Source: Manihot esculenta (lineage: Eukaryota; Streptophyta; Magnoliopsida; Malpighiales; Euphorbiaceae). Taken from it: DNA of 64,000 bases. Numbering within the stretch: the stretch's first letter is position 1; each line of letters begins with the position of its first letter. A program made the translations under genes and the position numbers. The DNA lies in NCBI RefSeq assembly GCF_001659605.2, contig NC_035178.2:33311127-33375126 (forward strand). The letters are read 5' to 3'. This document shows, piece by piece, positions 32,197 through 45,000 of the stretch. The notes beneath the pieces are model-generated. The model was not told where the DNA came from and made no database searches. It was given only the letters and a program-made list of their open reading frames with translations.

Positions 32197-33618
32197 CTAC
32201 ATTTCTGCTTGTGTGAAGAAATCGTCATTGTCGGTGGATAAATCCACTGGAGAGGAGACAGAACTTCTTGTTTCTTTTATTTCTTCGAGCAATTTGTCAT
32301 ATTCTTCTTCGGAGACACATTTGGCCATTTGGGCCATTATCTGTTGCTTCTTGGCTAAAAATGTTTCTTGTTTGGTAATCTGGATTGGGCTTAACGTTTT
32401 GACATATTGGGGTTGTGAATCAAGAAAATGCTCAACAGCTTTGGAGCCGCAATTGGCTAGATCAGTCTTAGGCCACCATTTAATTTTGTGTTTGCGGACT
32501 AAATTGGGTATTTGGAAATTATTTAAGGTATAGTCTTTAATTTGGTATTCTGACATATAAATCCAAGGGATGTGGAAAAGGTGAGAATAAATCAGCCATT
32601 TAGGAGATAAGAGAATGGTTTCTGGTAATTGAGTATTATCGAAGAAGTGGTCTTGGGCTGAGATAATTTGTTCTGGTATAATGGTGGAGTCAATACCGAA
32701 CTTATGCCACCAATGATGGAACCAATATGGTACTGGGTAAGAAAAATCATCAGAAATATAAAAGAAAAATGAAATTGATAATTGGTCATTTTGTTTTAGG
32801 AACGTACGTTCCCAAGCAAATTGATAATCATAATAATTAAATTTGGTTAGTTGTCCATTTGGTAAAGAAATATCTTTACTTTTATGCGGTTCTTGTCCCC
32901 AATCAGAAATGGTAAATACTTTGATTATTCTGACTTTTCAATACCTGATTTTATGTTTAATATGAGGATCAAAATTATTATACATAAGAATAGAATTTGT
33001 TTGAACAAGTATGGTCTCATAAAAAGATTGGTTTTTGGCGAAATTATCAGGGATATAAAAATGGGTTTTTGGAAAAATGGACTCACAAAGTTGGTAAACA
33101 TTAAGGTTTGGATTTTGTGACCAATATTCTGGTTCAATAGTTACAATAGTATCTTCAATAGACTTGTAACTATACTCCGGCTGGGTTATTTGTAAGGGTT
33201 GTATTGGTGAAGATATTGGGCTTGGACTTGAGCTTTGCCCAGTGACAGCTTGTTTAAAGGTCGAAGGGGTTATTAATTTTTGGGGTTGTAAAGGAGAGAA
33301 TTTATTTAACAAGGTAAATTGTGGACTTGGAGATCTGGATTGAGGAGAACTTGGTCTTGTAATAAGGGCACTGGACATTGGACTAAGAGGTCTATTTAGT
33401 ATACTTGTGCTACTAGTAAACATGGGCCTATGCATGTATGCATTTTGTCTAGGACTTTGTCCTGATGATGATAATGATAAGTTTAAATTTGGTCGAGGAC
33501 TTTGTCCTGAAAATAAATTTACATTTATTTTTTGTGCCTCATTGGTCTTTTGTCGTAATGAAATCTTAGATGCTTCTTCTGCTTTGTCCTTGTCTGCTTT
33601 GTCCTTGCCTTTATTCAT
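32197..33618 (-). pseudogene. Pararetrovirus ORF2 (unknown function), copy A
   Basis: Its ATG overlaps the ORF1 stop as ATGA. The frame spans about 473 codons and is broken once by TGA at 32938-32940, in place of a Cys codon; copy B has the same stop. The N-terminal third is Ser/Pro/Gln-rich and low-complexity with repeated GQSPRxN units. The middle has aromatic-rich segments (PYWFHHWWHKFG). The C-terminus is a probable coiled coil (EEEYDKLLEEIKETR) followed by Ser/Asp. An ORF in this position in florendoviruses has no assigned function. Confidence 0.8.
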
Positions 33619-36600
33619 GATGTGCCCTGCAAAAATTCCCTTGTTAGAAAATCAGCAATAGAATTATCAGTCCCTTTTATATGTTCAATAGTAAATTCAA
33701 ATATGGATAGAAATGCTTGCCATCTTGCGAAAATATGTTTAGCAGCTAAATTTTTTACATCTTTAGTTAAAACATCTTTGGCTGCTTTGCAGTCAACTCT
33801 AATAATAAATTTTTGGTTTAAAAGATCACTTTGGAATTTTGTTACACATAGAACAATTGATAAGATTTCCTTTTTTATAGTAGAATATTTTTCTTGGGTA
33901 GAATTCCAAACTCCTGAATGGTATCTAATAATATAATCTTTATTATTAATGGTTTGTTTTAATATTCCACCATAACCTTGGTCAGAAGCATCTGTTTCGA
34001 CAATTTTAGACATATGTGGATTGCAAATATTTAGACATGGTAAAGTCTTTACATGTTTTTTGATTTCTTGTATTAATTTTGTATGTTCTTCTGTCCATGG
34101 TTTAGGATTCTTTTTTAATCTATTATATAGAGGTTTACATAAAATTCTTAAATTTGGTAAGAAATCAGCAATGTAATTTAACGAGCCTAAAAATCTTTGT
34201 AATTGATTTTTATCTTTAATTACATCTGGAAATTTATCAGCAAAATTTATACTTCTTTGAATTGGTATTATAGTATTTTGATAGATTTCATGACCTAAAA
34301 ATCTTACTTTGGTTTGAAACAATTTCATTTTTGGTTTGGATAAGACTAACCCATTTCTTTTTACTGCTTTGTAAAAAATATTTAAATGTTTTATATGTTG
34401 ATCTATATGTTGACTAAAGATTAAAACATCATCAATATAAGTAATTATGAATTCATATGGGTTGAAGATATCATTCATTATTTTTTGAAATTCGCTTGGT
34501 GCATTTTTAAGTCCAAAGGGCATAATATTCCATTCATATTGTCCAAATGGTACTGTAAAGGCAGTTTTATATTTGTCTTGTTCAGCTATTTGTATTTGCC
34601 AAAATCCTGACTTCATGTCAAATTTAGAAAATATTTGTACTTTATATAATCTATTTAATAAATCTTGTTTATTTGGTATAGGGTATCTAATCCATTGTAA
34701 AGCTTTATTTAATGGTTTATAATTTATAACCAACCTAGGAGCTCCTCTTTCTAATTCAGCATTTTTGTTTACATAAAAAGCAGCACACGACCATGGTGAC
34801 TTGCTAGGTCTAATTAAGTTTTTGGTTAATAAGTCTTGTATTTCTTTTTTACAGAATTCTAGCATTTCTTGGTTCATTTGAATAGGCCTGGCTTTGGTTG
34901 GAATATTTTGTTCATTAAATTCTGGTTCATATGGTAAAGTTACTATATGTTGTTTTCTATCCCAAAATGCTGTTGGTAAGTCTGAACATAGATCTTTTTC
35001 AAATTGTTCTTGAAGTGTTTTAATTTGTTGTTTAATGTTTGGATTTTCTAACTGTTCTTCAATTCTAATAGAGTGTAAATCATTCTTTAAAAATTTTATT
35101 TGGTTTTCGAGATTATTAATTTTACTTACATTTTCTTGTTGAAATACATTTACTTCATGGTAATTTATTGGTGTTATGAATTGAAATATAATATCCTGTC
35201 CTAATACATTGGTTTCTAAACCTAATTGTGTGACCTTAAAAGGATATAACATTTGTAAAAATGGATTTCCGAGGATAATTTGTGTATTGAGATTTTTAAT
35301 TAACATGAAACTGGTTTTAAAACATATCCCATTATTACAGATATGTGCTTTTGGTATTTTATAATCTATTTTTACTTTTGTAGAATTGGCTGCTGATAGG
35401 GTCTGTTTTGTTTTATGAAAATATTTACTAGGTATAATACCTTGGTCTATACAGTTCATATCTGCACCTGAGTCTAACATTGCTATAGTTTCTAGTGTAA
35501 AGTCTTTTATTGTCAAATTTATTTTTACATACCATTTTTGGTATCTTATCCTTGTAATGTCATTAAATTTTAATGCTGTTTCTCCTTCACTTTCTGACGT
35601 TATTTCTGTTGGTTTCTGTTCTATGTTTAATTTATCTTTTCCTGAACTTTGTCCTATTTCTACATTTTGCGTTAATTTTTGATTTTGTTCTAAATAATCA
35701 CATCTTAATTTTAATTGTCTTACTTCCAATTTTAATTGTCTTATTTCAGATTGTAAATCCATAGAGGAAATTGTTGTTACCGATTTTTTATTTTTAAATA
35801 GTTGTTCAATATCTTCAAATTTAGTTGGTGGTACAGTGTCTTGTTTTATTTCTTCATTAATTAATTTTGTCAATCTTTTAAACATTTTTCGTTTCAAATT
35901 GGAATCTTGTACTTGTTCTATTTGTTCCAAAACTTGTTGATATTCTGTTAATACATTTACTTTATTATTACAATGACATATCTCTCCTTGACAATTATAA
36001 TTACTATCTGAACTACTTATTGTTTCTGCTGAATTATCACTGCTATATTCATCATCTAATTCTGAAGAAGATAACTTATCTTGGTCAATTTTTTCTAACA
36101 ATTGTTCTATATTATCTATTTTTAATTCTAAACCTAATTCATGTATTTTTCTTCTTGCAGGACACTCCTTTGCATAATGTCCTTTTTGGTTACACAAATA
36201 ACAAGTTATATTAGTTTTATCATTAGATCTTTTAAAATTGTTTTTCTTATAATTATTTCTTTTAAAAGGTCGCTTTGTAAAAGGTTTTTTAGTCATCTGT
36301 TTATTATATCTATTATATGACTTTCTAGGGTACTTATATTGTTTATAAATTTTATTTTTAAAAGGTTTATATCTTTTATGTTTTTGTTTCTTTATGGTTC
36401 CAAATCCAAATTGTTCACACCAATTTCCTAATTCTTTTCGAGATTGTCTATTTTCCATTTTTAATTTTTGTTGTAGTTTCATATCTCTACATAGTCTAAT
36501 GCCTGTTAAATTTACACAGGTTATTAGGTCTCCATATGTTAAGTCATCATAAGAAATGTGTCCAAATTTTTGTTCAATTGTTTCTTTTACTTTAGTTGCA

Positions 36601-39293
36601 AATAGTCTAGGTAATCCTGTAAGGAATTTTTCTTTCCAATGGTATGCGTTTGGATCAGTTAATGCATATACTCGTTTTAGAAAATTGTCTTTATACCATC
36701 TAAAGTTTTCTAACTTCCTACATTTAAGATTTTGTAATATTTCACTATTTCTTTCAGTGTATAAATCTAAATCTCCTATAAAATGAGATATAATGTTGTA
36801 GACTAAATAAGCTAAGACAAAAGATTGTGGTTGTCCTGTAGATGGATCCATGACTGGTTCTCCTGTTGTACTATCCATTCTTCTTGCATTTAATATATTA
36901 GTTTTTATCTCATTACTTAATAATTTGTCCCACCAAGTTCTTAGTTCACCAGTAAAACCTAATATGATATTTTCAGCGGCATCTTTTTCTGTAATGCCAA
37001 CTCTTTGTTTATAAATATTGCCTACTATGACCATTTCTTTTGTTATTTGTATTATTTCTGTTTCTGATAAATCATCTATATTCCATTCATAAATATTTTT
37101 TGCATTATATTGTTTTTGTTTCCTATCTAAGATTTTTAAATCATCTGGTCTTTTATCATAATTTCTTCCCATAGTGTTTACAGGGATATTGTCTTCTTGG
37201 TCAGAGTCTGATGCTTCCAAGGGATTGTCTATAGTATCATCTTCTGATGAAGAGGTTTCATTATATTCAGTTAAAATTGTTATTTTATTTTTATCTTTGC
37301 TAGTACTCTCACTTGATATTTTACTTTGTGTAGGTTCTTTTATTTTAATGCCTCCTATAGGTTTTGGGGAAGTACCTTGTTCTTTTATAATGTTTTGTAA
37401 GAATTTTGACATATCTTGTAATTCTGTTTTTGGACTTATTGTTACTATTTCTATGGGGTTTTGTGATGGAGGTATCATTTTTGTGAAAGGTTGCTTAATG
37501 GGTTTTATAGCTGGATCTATTAGATCATATGGTTTTGGATTACTATATCGTTGGGATAGATATATAGTGTTTGGTTTTGGTATCAAAGGAGATGGTGCCT
37601 GGGGTGTTTCTATGTGTTCTATATTTGTAATGTCTTCGTGATTTCTATCTATCTTTTCTTCTATCCTATCTAATTGTTGGCCTATGATATGTAATGATAC
37701 ATTGGTCCAATTGTTTTGTAGGCTGATGTCTCTTATGTGGTTTTCTTCAATATTTTCAGTTTTTACTATGGGTTGCATTCCGTGAGATATTTGGTTGTTT
37801 TTGAAAAATACTCTGTCAAGTGGTGGTTTTTCACATTCATGGGCGAGATCACTAACTCCTCCTTCATTATTTACTTTGTGCCATTTATGTATTTTCTTTT
37901 CCAATACATTTAATTTCTTCTCATGAAAATATTTTAAATATGTAAAAAATGGTATAGTTTTTTCTACTTGTTCACAAAATGTAAAGAATTATTTTTTAAT
38001 TAAACTTTGTTCTTTTCTGGAATAGGTTTGCAAAAAGAGGTCCCTTTTCCCCCGGTTTTGATCTGACATATAGTCAGCTTGAATTTGGTCCTTATCAAGG
38101 GTGAAAGGTTGGTTTAAGGTATTTATAGTAAAATCACTATCTTCGTAAGGTTGACTAAATTGTCCCTGTCGAAGGACACCTTCTTGTATTTTAATACCTT
38201 GCGTAGTATGTTGTGGTTTTGTATGTTGGTCAAATGTTTCTTCTATGGGTTTAGTTTCAGAGGTTTCTCCTGCAAAAGGTCCTTGATAATGAGGAAGAGG
38301 AATAGTAGAGTCTTCTGATATACTATTATCTGGTTGTATCGCTATACTATGTCTTCTACGAGATGTATCTAAAGAATGTCGAGAGGGTTGTTATATATTA
38401 GGCGTTGCTTGTCTAAAAGAGTTTGATCTCTTATATTTTAATTCTAATGATCCATCATCATTTTGAATGATATAGTCTATTTCTTTATTTTCCTTAAAAG
38501 GTTTGGTAGGAATTGTCTTGACTGGATATTTCCAGCTTTCTGGTAAAGTTACATCTTTCCATTGTATAGTTCTGGGGATGGTTATATTTGCTTTGGATTG
38601 ATCAATTTCCCAAAATATTGTTTCTCCCTCTGTCCTTTTATGATTTATGGCATTAGGACATAAACCTGTATTCATTATCTTATAATTTAATCTATAAAAT
38701 ACTTCATATATGTGAGATCCTTTTAACATATTATAATTATGAGTTAGAATATCTAATGTTAAAATTTTCATTATATGAGGGTCTGTTAATGATATGGTAA
38801 AATTTGGAAAACAATTTGAATAAATTGGTCCATTTGTTAGACTCGTTTCAAATAATCCTAATAATGAATCTTTATAATTCATATGTCTACAATCGCGTAG
38901 AGCTACATGCATGCTGGTATTTAACCCTTCAACTGTTAATGGTTTTATAGCAATTTGTACTAGGCCTATGTGCATAAATTTATAGCCTTGGTTTAAATAT
39001 TTTATTATCGTTTTTTGACTTAATAAACTCATAGATTGTTTATCAGCATATAAGGGTATAACTTTTTCTTTCGTTTTAATTGCTCTAATTGATTTGAAAT
39101 CTAATATACCTGTTTTATAAATTGTATCTACTGGTGTCTTTGGAGGTTTCCAATTTGTTAATTGCTGGTCATTCCATATATTTTCTCGTGATAATATTGT
39201 TTGATTATGATCTATATTAATATTTAAATCATTTATGAGTTCGTCGTCTGGTCTCCTAGACCTAGAAGATCTATTTCTCCTAAACATATTCAT
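33615..39293 (-). pseudogene. Pararetrovirus ORF1 polyprotein, copy A, two stops
   Basis: About 1890 codons from the ATG at 39293. In order: 30K-type movement protein (roughly residues 50-270), a variable region, coat protein with a Lys/Arg-rich basic stretch and CCHC knuckle (CYLCNQKGHYAKEC, around 36160-36210), aspartic protease (LDSGADMNC, around 35465), RT (YIDDV, around 34430) and RNase H (DASDQGYGG, around 33980). TAA at 38391-38393 (a Tyr codon in copy B) and TAA at 37989-37991 (a Gln codon in B) interrupt the movement-protein side. From 37904 to the end the frame is open for 1429 codons. The polyprotein would be cut by its own protease; RT and RNase H copy the viral RNA. As it stands the frame cannot give the full polyprotein. 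Confidence 0.92.
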
Positions 39294-39454
39294 CTTAAAT
39301 TTCTAGGGTCTTCGCATACACTTCCTTCTCTACTCACACTGCAGGTCTTACCACTCTCTGCCTGACTTATGGTTTTCGTGACACAGTTCCAACCCTAAAA
39401 CTTTAATTTGAATTGTTTAAGATCCATAGAGCCTTCATTGGCTCTTATTCATAT

Positions 39455-39685
39455 TTAAAAATTATTATTACTTAATAATATTTCAAGATACATAAGCATA
39501 GAATTAAATAATTCTAATGTCCGTTCTATTTCTCTACAGTCGCAATATTCATTATGATTGGTAGTATGATAATCACTAATAAATCTGCCTTGTTGAATTA
39601 AACAATTTTTAAAACTTATTACTTCTTGTCTATTGGTTAAATCAATTAAACTTAAATTTTCTAATGCTGATTTTATAAATCTCAT
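39455..39685 (-). CDS. Small leader ORF s2 (76 aa), copy B
   Basis: Identical in translation to the copy A version. It starts at the ATG at 39685 and its stop lies about ten bases from the A/B junction. Family and function are unknown. Confidence 0.55.
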   Translation of the reverse strand: MRFIKSALENLSLIDLTNRQEVISFKNCLIQQGRFISDYHTTNHNEYCDCREIERTLELFNSMLMYLEILLSNNNF

Positions 39686-39706
39686 GATATAATAGTTAAA
39701 CAATAA

Positions 39707-39862
39707 TTAAATCAGTAAATAATAATGAGCCAAATTAAGATGATAATCCGCTAAATTTAAATAGTAATCTGCTAAGTTAAACTGATTATTAATTAAATAA
39801 TTATAACCGATTTGTAAATATCCATCTGCGATATAACAATTAATTATTACTTGATTAAACAT
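39707..39862 (-). CDS. Small leader ORF s1 (51 aa), copy B
   Basis: Same heptad-repeat protein as in copy A, ATG at 39862, open throughout. It immediately precedes s2. Confidence 0.45.
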   Translation of the reverse strand: MFNQVIINCYIADGYLQIGYNYLINNQFNLADYYLNLADYHLNLAHYYLLI

Positions 39863-40280
39863 TTTTAATATTGATTATGCAATCGAATGGGCAACACACT
39901 TTCTGATGTGGAAGATCGGTATAAACCGCAACCACAGAGCATACTTATCATAAATGCAATGTTTTAATTTTGGTTAGGGTTCCTGCAACGTTATCCTGGA
40001 ATTCCCAGAAATAACTCAAATTGATGATTGGAGAGAGAAAGAGAAATAGGTGCCGTCAACACGGACTTATACAGTAGCAGTTGGTAAAATATAATTGTAT
40101 TAAAAACAAAATACAATGTACTACCTTTTGTACTACTTATACAATCACTGGTACTACTGCTACTACCGAGTTGTTATAAACTTCGGTATCCTTACATGAG
40201 AAAGATAAACTGGAATACATTTGAGAGAGAAAATTTTTCTTTGAAATTTTTCGGTGTCCCCTTCATGGTTCAGAAGTCTC

Positions 40281-40288
40281 CTTTTATA
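40281..40288 (-). promoter_or_regulatory. Candidate viral promoter TATA box, copy B
   Basis: TATAAAAG on the minus strand in the same context as in copy A. A transcript starting here would run through the leader into copy A. Confidence 0.65.
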
Positions 40289-40603
40289 GACGCGGACTTC
40301 AAATTTTTATCGAATTTGGTTAAGCGGTCCGTCCCCTGTTAGTGCTGCATTATTGATACGTGGGTCCCGCCATGATCTCTTGTCTGGTGACTCATTGGTT
40401 ACTGTTTCTGTCTTTTCTTCTTTTTGCTTTTCACGTTGTCTGCCACTATCTACTGTTTCTGTCTTTTCTTCTTTTTGCTTTTCACTTTGTCTGCCATTAT
40501 CTCTTGTCTGGTAGTGCCTTATGACATCATTGCTTACTTTAGAATTTTGTCTTTGTTGGCCACTTGTCTGCCACTTTGTCGATGCTGAGTGCTGTTATGG
40601 GTC

Positions 40604-42025
40604 CTACATTTCTGCTTGTGTGAAGAAATCGTCATTGTCGGTGGATAAATCCACTGGAGAGGAGACAGAACTTCTTGTTTCTTTTATTTCTTCGAGCAAT
40701 TTGTCATATTCTTCTTCGGAGACACATTTGGCCATTTGGGCCATTATCTGTTGCTTCTTGGCTAAAAATGTTTCTTGTTTGGTAATCTGGATTGGGCTTA
40801 ACGTTTTGACATATTGGGGTTGTGAATCAAGAAAATGCTCAACAGCTTTGGAGCCGCAATTGGCTAGATCAGTCTTAGGCCACCATTTAATTTTGTGTTT
40901 GCGGACTAAATTGGGTATTTGGAAATTATTTAAGGTATAGTCTTTAATTTGGTATTCTGACATATAAATCCAAGGGATGTGGAAAAGGTGAGAATAAATC
41001 AGCCATTTAGGAGATAAGAGAATGGTTTCTGGTAATTGAGTATTATCGAAGAAGTGGTCTTGGGCTGAGATAATTTGTTCTGGTATAATGGTGGAGTCAA
41101 TACCGAACTTATGCCACCAATGATGGAACCAATATGGTACTGGGTAAGAAAAATCATCAGAAATATAAAAGAAAAATGAAATTGATAATTGGTCATTTTG
41201 TTTTAGGAACGTACGTTCCCAAGCAAATTGATAATCATAATAATTAAATTTGGTTAGTTGTCCATTTGGTAAAGAAATATCTTTACTTTTATGCGGTTCT
41301 TGTCCCCAATCAGAAATGGTAAATACTTTGATTATTCTGACTTTTCAATACCTGATTTTATGTTTAATATGAGGATCAAAATTATTATACATAAGAATAG
41401 AATTTGTTTAAACAAGTATGGTCTCATAAAAAGATTGGTTTTTGGCGAAATTATCAGGGATATAAAAATGGGTTTTTGGAAAAATGGACTCACAAAGTTG
41501 GTAAACATTAAGGTTTGGATTTTGTGACCAATATTCTGGTTCAATAGTTACAATAGTATCTTCAATAGACTTGTAACTATAATCCGGCTGGGTTATTTGT
41601 AAGGGTTGTATTGGTGAAGATATTGGGCTTGGACTTGAGCTTTGCCCAGTGACAGCTTGTTTAAAGGTCGAAGGGGTTATTAATTTTTGGGGTTGTAAAG
41701 GAGAGAATTTATTTAACAAGGTAAATTGTGGACTTGGAGATCTGGATTGAGGAGAACTTGGTCTTGTAATAAGGGCACTGGACATTGGACTAAGAGGTCT
41801 ATTTAGTATACTTGTGCTACTAGTAAACATGGGCCTATGCATGTATGCATTTTGTCTAGGACTTTGTCCTGATGATGATAATGATAAGTTTAAATTTGGT
41901 CGAGGACTTTGTCCTGAAAATAAATTTACATTTATTTTTTGTGCCTCATTGGTCTTTTGTCGTAATGAAATCTTAGATGCTTCTTCTGCTTTGTCCTTGT
42001 CTGCTTTGTCCTTGCCTTTATTCAT
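40604..42025 (-). pseudogene. Pararetrovirus ORF2, copy B, two stops
   Basis: Same length and layout as in copy A, with the ATGA overlap with ORF1. It is broken by a stop at 41408-41410 (Gln codon in A and C) and by the TGA at 41345-41347 shared with copy A. The downstream part from 40963 to 40604 remains open. Confidence 0.8.
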
Positions 42026-45000
42026 GATGTGCCCTGCAAAAATTCCCTTGTTAGAAAATCAGCAATAGAATTATCAGTCCCTTTTATATGTTCAATAGTA
42101 AATTCAAATATGGATAGAAATGCTTGCCATCTTGCGAAAATATGTTTAGCAGCTAAATTTTTTACATCTTTAGTTAAAACATCTTTGGCTGCTTTGCAGT
42201 CAACTCTAATAATAAATTTTTGGTTTAAAAGATCACTTTGGAATTTTGTTACACATAGAACAATTGATAAGATTTCCTTTTTTATAGTAGAATATTTTTC
42301 TTGGGTAGAATTCCAAACTCCTGAATGGTATCTAATAATATAATCTTTATTATTAATGGTTTGTTTTAATATTCCACCATAACCTTGGTCAGAAGCATCT
42401 GTTTCGACAATTTTAGACATATGTGGATTGCAAATATTTAGACATGGTAAAGTCTTTACATGTTTTTTGATTTCTTGTATTAATTTTGTATGTTCTTCTG
42501 TCCATGGTTTAGGATTCTTTTTTAATCTACTATATAGAGGTTTACATAAAATTCTTAAATTTGGTAAGAAATCAGCAATGTAATTTAACGAGCCTAAAAA
42601 TCTTTGTAATTGATTTTTATCTTTAATTACATCTGGAAATTTATCAGCAAAATTTATACTTCTTTGAATTGGTATTATAGTATTTTGATAGATTTCATGA
42701 CCTAAAAATCTTACTTTGGTTTGAAACAATTTCATTTTTGGTTTGGATAAGACTAACCCATTTCTTTTTACTGCTTTGTAAAAAATATTTAAATGTTTTA
42801 TATGTTGATCTATATGTTGACTAAAGATTAAAACATCATCAATATAAGTAATTATGAATTCATATGGGTTGAAGATATCATTCATTATTTTTTGAAATTC
42901 GCTTGGTGCATTTTTAAGTCCAAAGGGCATAATATTCCATTCATATTGTCCAAATGGTACTGTAAAGGCAGTTTTATATTTGTCTTGTTCAGCTATTTGT
43001 ATTTGCCAAAATCCTGACTTCATGTCAAATTTAGAAAATATTTGTGCTTTATATAATCTATTTAATAAATCTTGTTTATTTGGTATAGGGTATCTAATCC
43101 ATTGTAAAGCTTTATTTAATGGTTTATAATTTATAACCAACCTAGGAGGTCCTCTTTCTAATTCAGCATTTTTGTTTACATAAAAAGCAGCACACGACCA
43201 TGGTGACTTGCTAGGTCTAATTAAGTTTTTGGTTAATAAGTCTTGTATTTCTTTTTTACAGAATTCTAGCATTTCTTGGTTCATTTGAATAGGCCTGGCT
43301 TTGGTTGGAATATTTTGTTCATTAAATTCTGGTTCATATGGTAAAGTTACTATATGTTGTTTTCTATCCCAAAATGCTGTTGGTAAGTCTGAACATAGAT
43401 CTTTTTCAAATTGTTCTTGAAGTGTTTTAATTTGTTGTTTAATGTTTGGATTTTCTAACTGTTTTTCAATTCTAATAGAGTGTAAATCATTCTTTAAAAA
43501 TTTTATTTGGTTTTCGAGATTATTAATTTTACTTACATTTTCTTGTTGAAATACATTTACTTCATGGTAATTTATTGGTGTTATGAATTGAAATATAATA
43601 TCCTGTCCTAATACATTGGTTTCTAAACCTAATTGTGTGACCTTAAAAGGATATAACATTTGTAAAAATGGATTTCCGAGGATAATTTGTGTATTGAGAT
43701 TTTTAATTAACATGAAACTGGTTTTAAAACATATCCCATTATTACAGATATGTGCTTTTGGTATTTTATAATCTATTTTTACTTTTGTAGAATTGGCTGC
43801 TGATAGGGTCTGTTTTGTTTTATGAAAATATTTACTAGGTATAATACCTTGGTCTATACAGTTCATATCTGCACCTGAGTCTAACATTGCTATAGTTTCT
43901 AGTGTAAAGTCTTTTATTGTCAAATTTATTTTTACATACCATTTTTGGTATCTTATCCTTGTAATGTCATTAAATTTTCATGCTGTTTCTCCTTCACTTT
44001 CTGACGTTATTTCTGTTGGTTTCTGTTCTATGTTTAATTTATCTTTTCCTGAACTTTGTCCTATTTCTACATTTTGCGTTAATTTTTGATTTTGTTCTAA
44101 ATAATCACATCTTAATTTTAATTGTCTTACTTCCAATTTTAATTGTCTTATTTCAGATTGTAAATCCATAGAGGAAATTGTTGTTACCGATTTTTTATTT
44201 TTAAATAGTTGTTCAATATCTTCAAATTTAGTTGGTGGTACAGTGTCTTGTTTTATTTCTTCATTAATTAATTTTGTCAATCTTTTAAACATTTTTCGTT
44301 TCAAATTGGAATCTTGTACTTGTTCTATTTGTTCCAAAACTTGTTGATATTCTGTTAATACATTTACTTTATTATTACAATGACATATCTCTCCTTGACA
44401 ATTATGATTACTATCTGATTTACTTATTGTTTCTGCTGAATTATCACTGCTATATTCATCATCTAATTCTGAAGAAGATAACTTATCTTGGTCAATTTTT
44501 TCTAACAATTGTTCTATATTATCTATTTTTAATTCTAAACCTAATTCATGTATTTTTCTTCTTGCAGGACACTCCTTTGCATAATGTCTTTTTTGGTTAC
44601 ACAAATAACAAGTTATATTAGTTTTATCATTAGATCTTTTAAAATTGTTTTTCTTATAATTATTTCTTTTAAAAGGTCGCTTTGTAAAAGGTTTTTTAGT
44701 CATCTGTTTATTATATCTATTATATGACTTTCTAGGGTACTTATATTGTTTATAAATTTTATTTTTAAAAGGTTTATATCTTTTATGTTTTTGTTTCTTT
44801 ATGGTTCCAAATCCAAATTGTTCACACCAATTTCCTAATTCTTTTCGAGATTGTCTATTTTCCATTTTTAATTTTTGTTGTAGTTTCATATCTCTACATA
44901 GTCTAATGCCTGTTAAATTTACACAGGTTATTAGGTCTCCATATGTTAAGTCATCATAAGAAATGTGTCCAAATTTTTGTTCAATTGTTTCTTTTACTTT

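Larger units (their letters stand above)
30829..39443 (-). mobile_element. Endogenous pararetrovirus copy A (Caulimoviridae, florendovirus-like)
   Basis: A near-complete viral genome on the minus strand, head-to-tail with copy B. From right to left it holds a truncated primer-site region (about 39443), ORF1 (39293-33615), ORF2 (33618-32197), promoter (about 31880), two small leader ORFs, and leader sequence ending in a truncated primer site at 30829. One polyprotein with movement protein, coat protein, protease, RT and RNase H followed by a second ORF is the florendovirus layout. It has no LTRs and no integrase; such copies enter chromosomes by illegitimate recombination. The copy-to-copy distance from A to B is 8406 bp. 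Confidence 0.9.

Noticed and set aside
33622..37641. Plus-strand ORFs opposite copies A and B (for example 37174-37641, 33407-33661) and minus-strand ones opposite copy C
   Set aside because: These are antisense shadows of ORF1 and ORF2, Phe/Leu-rich and without domains.
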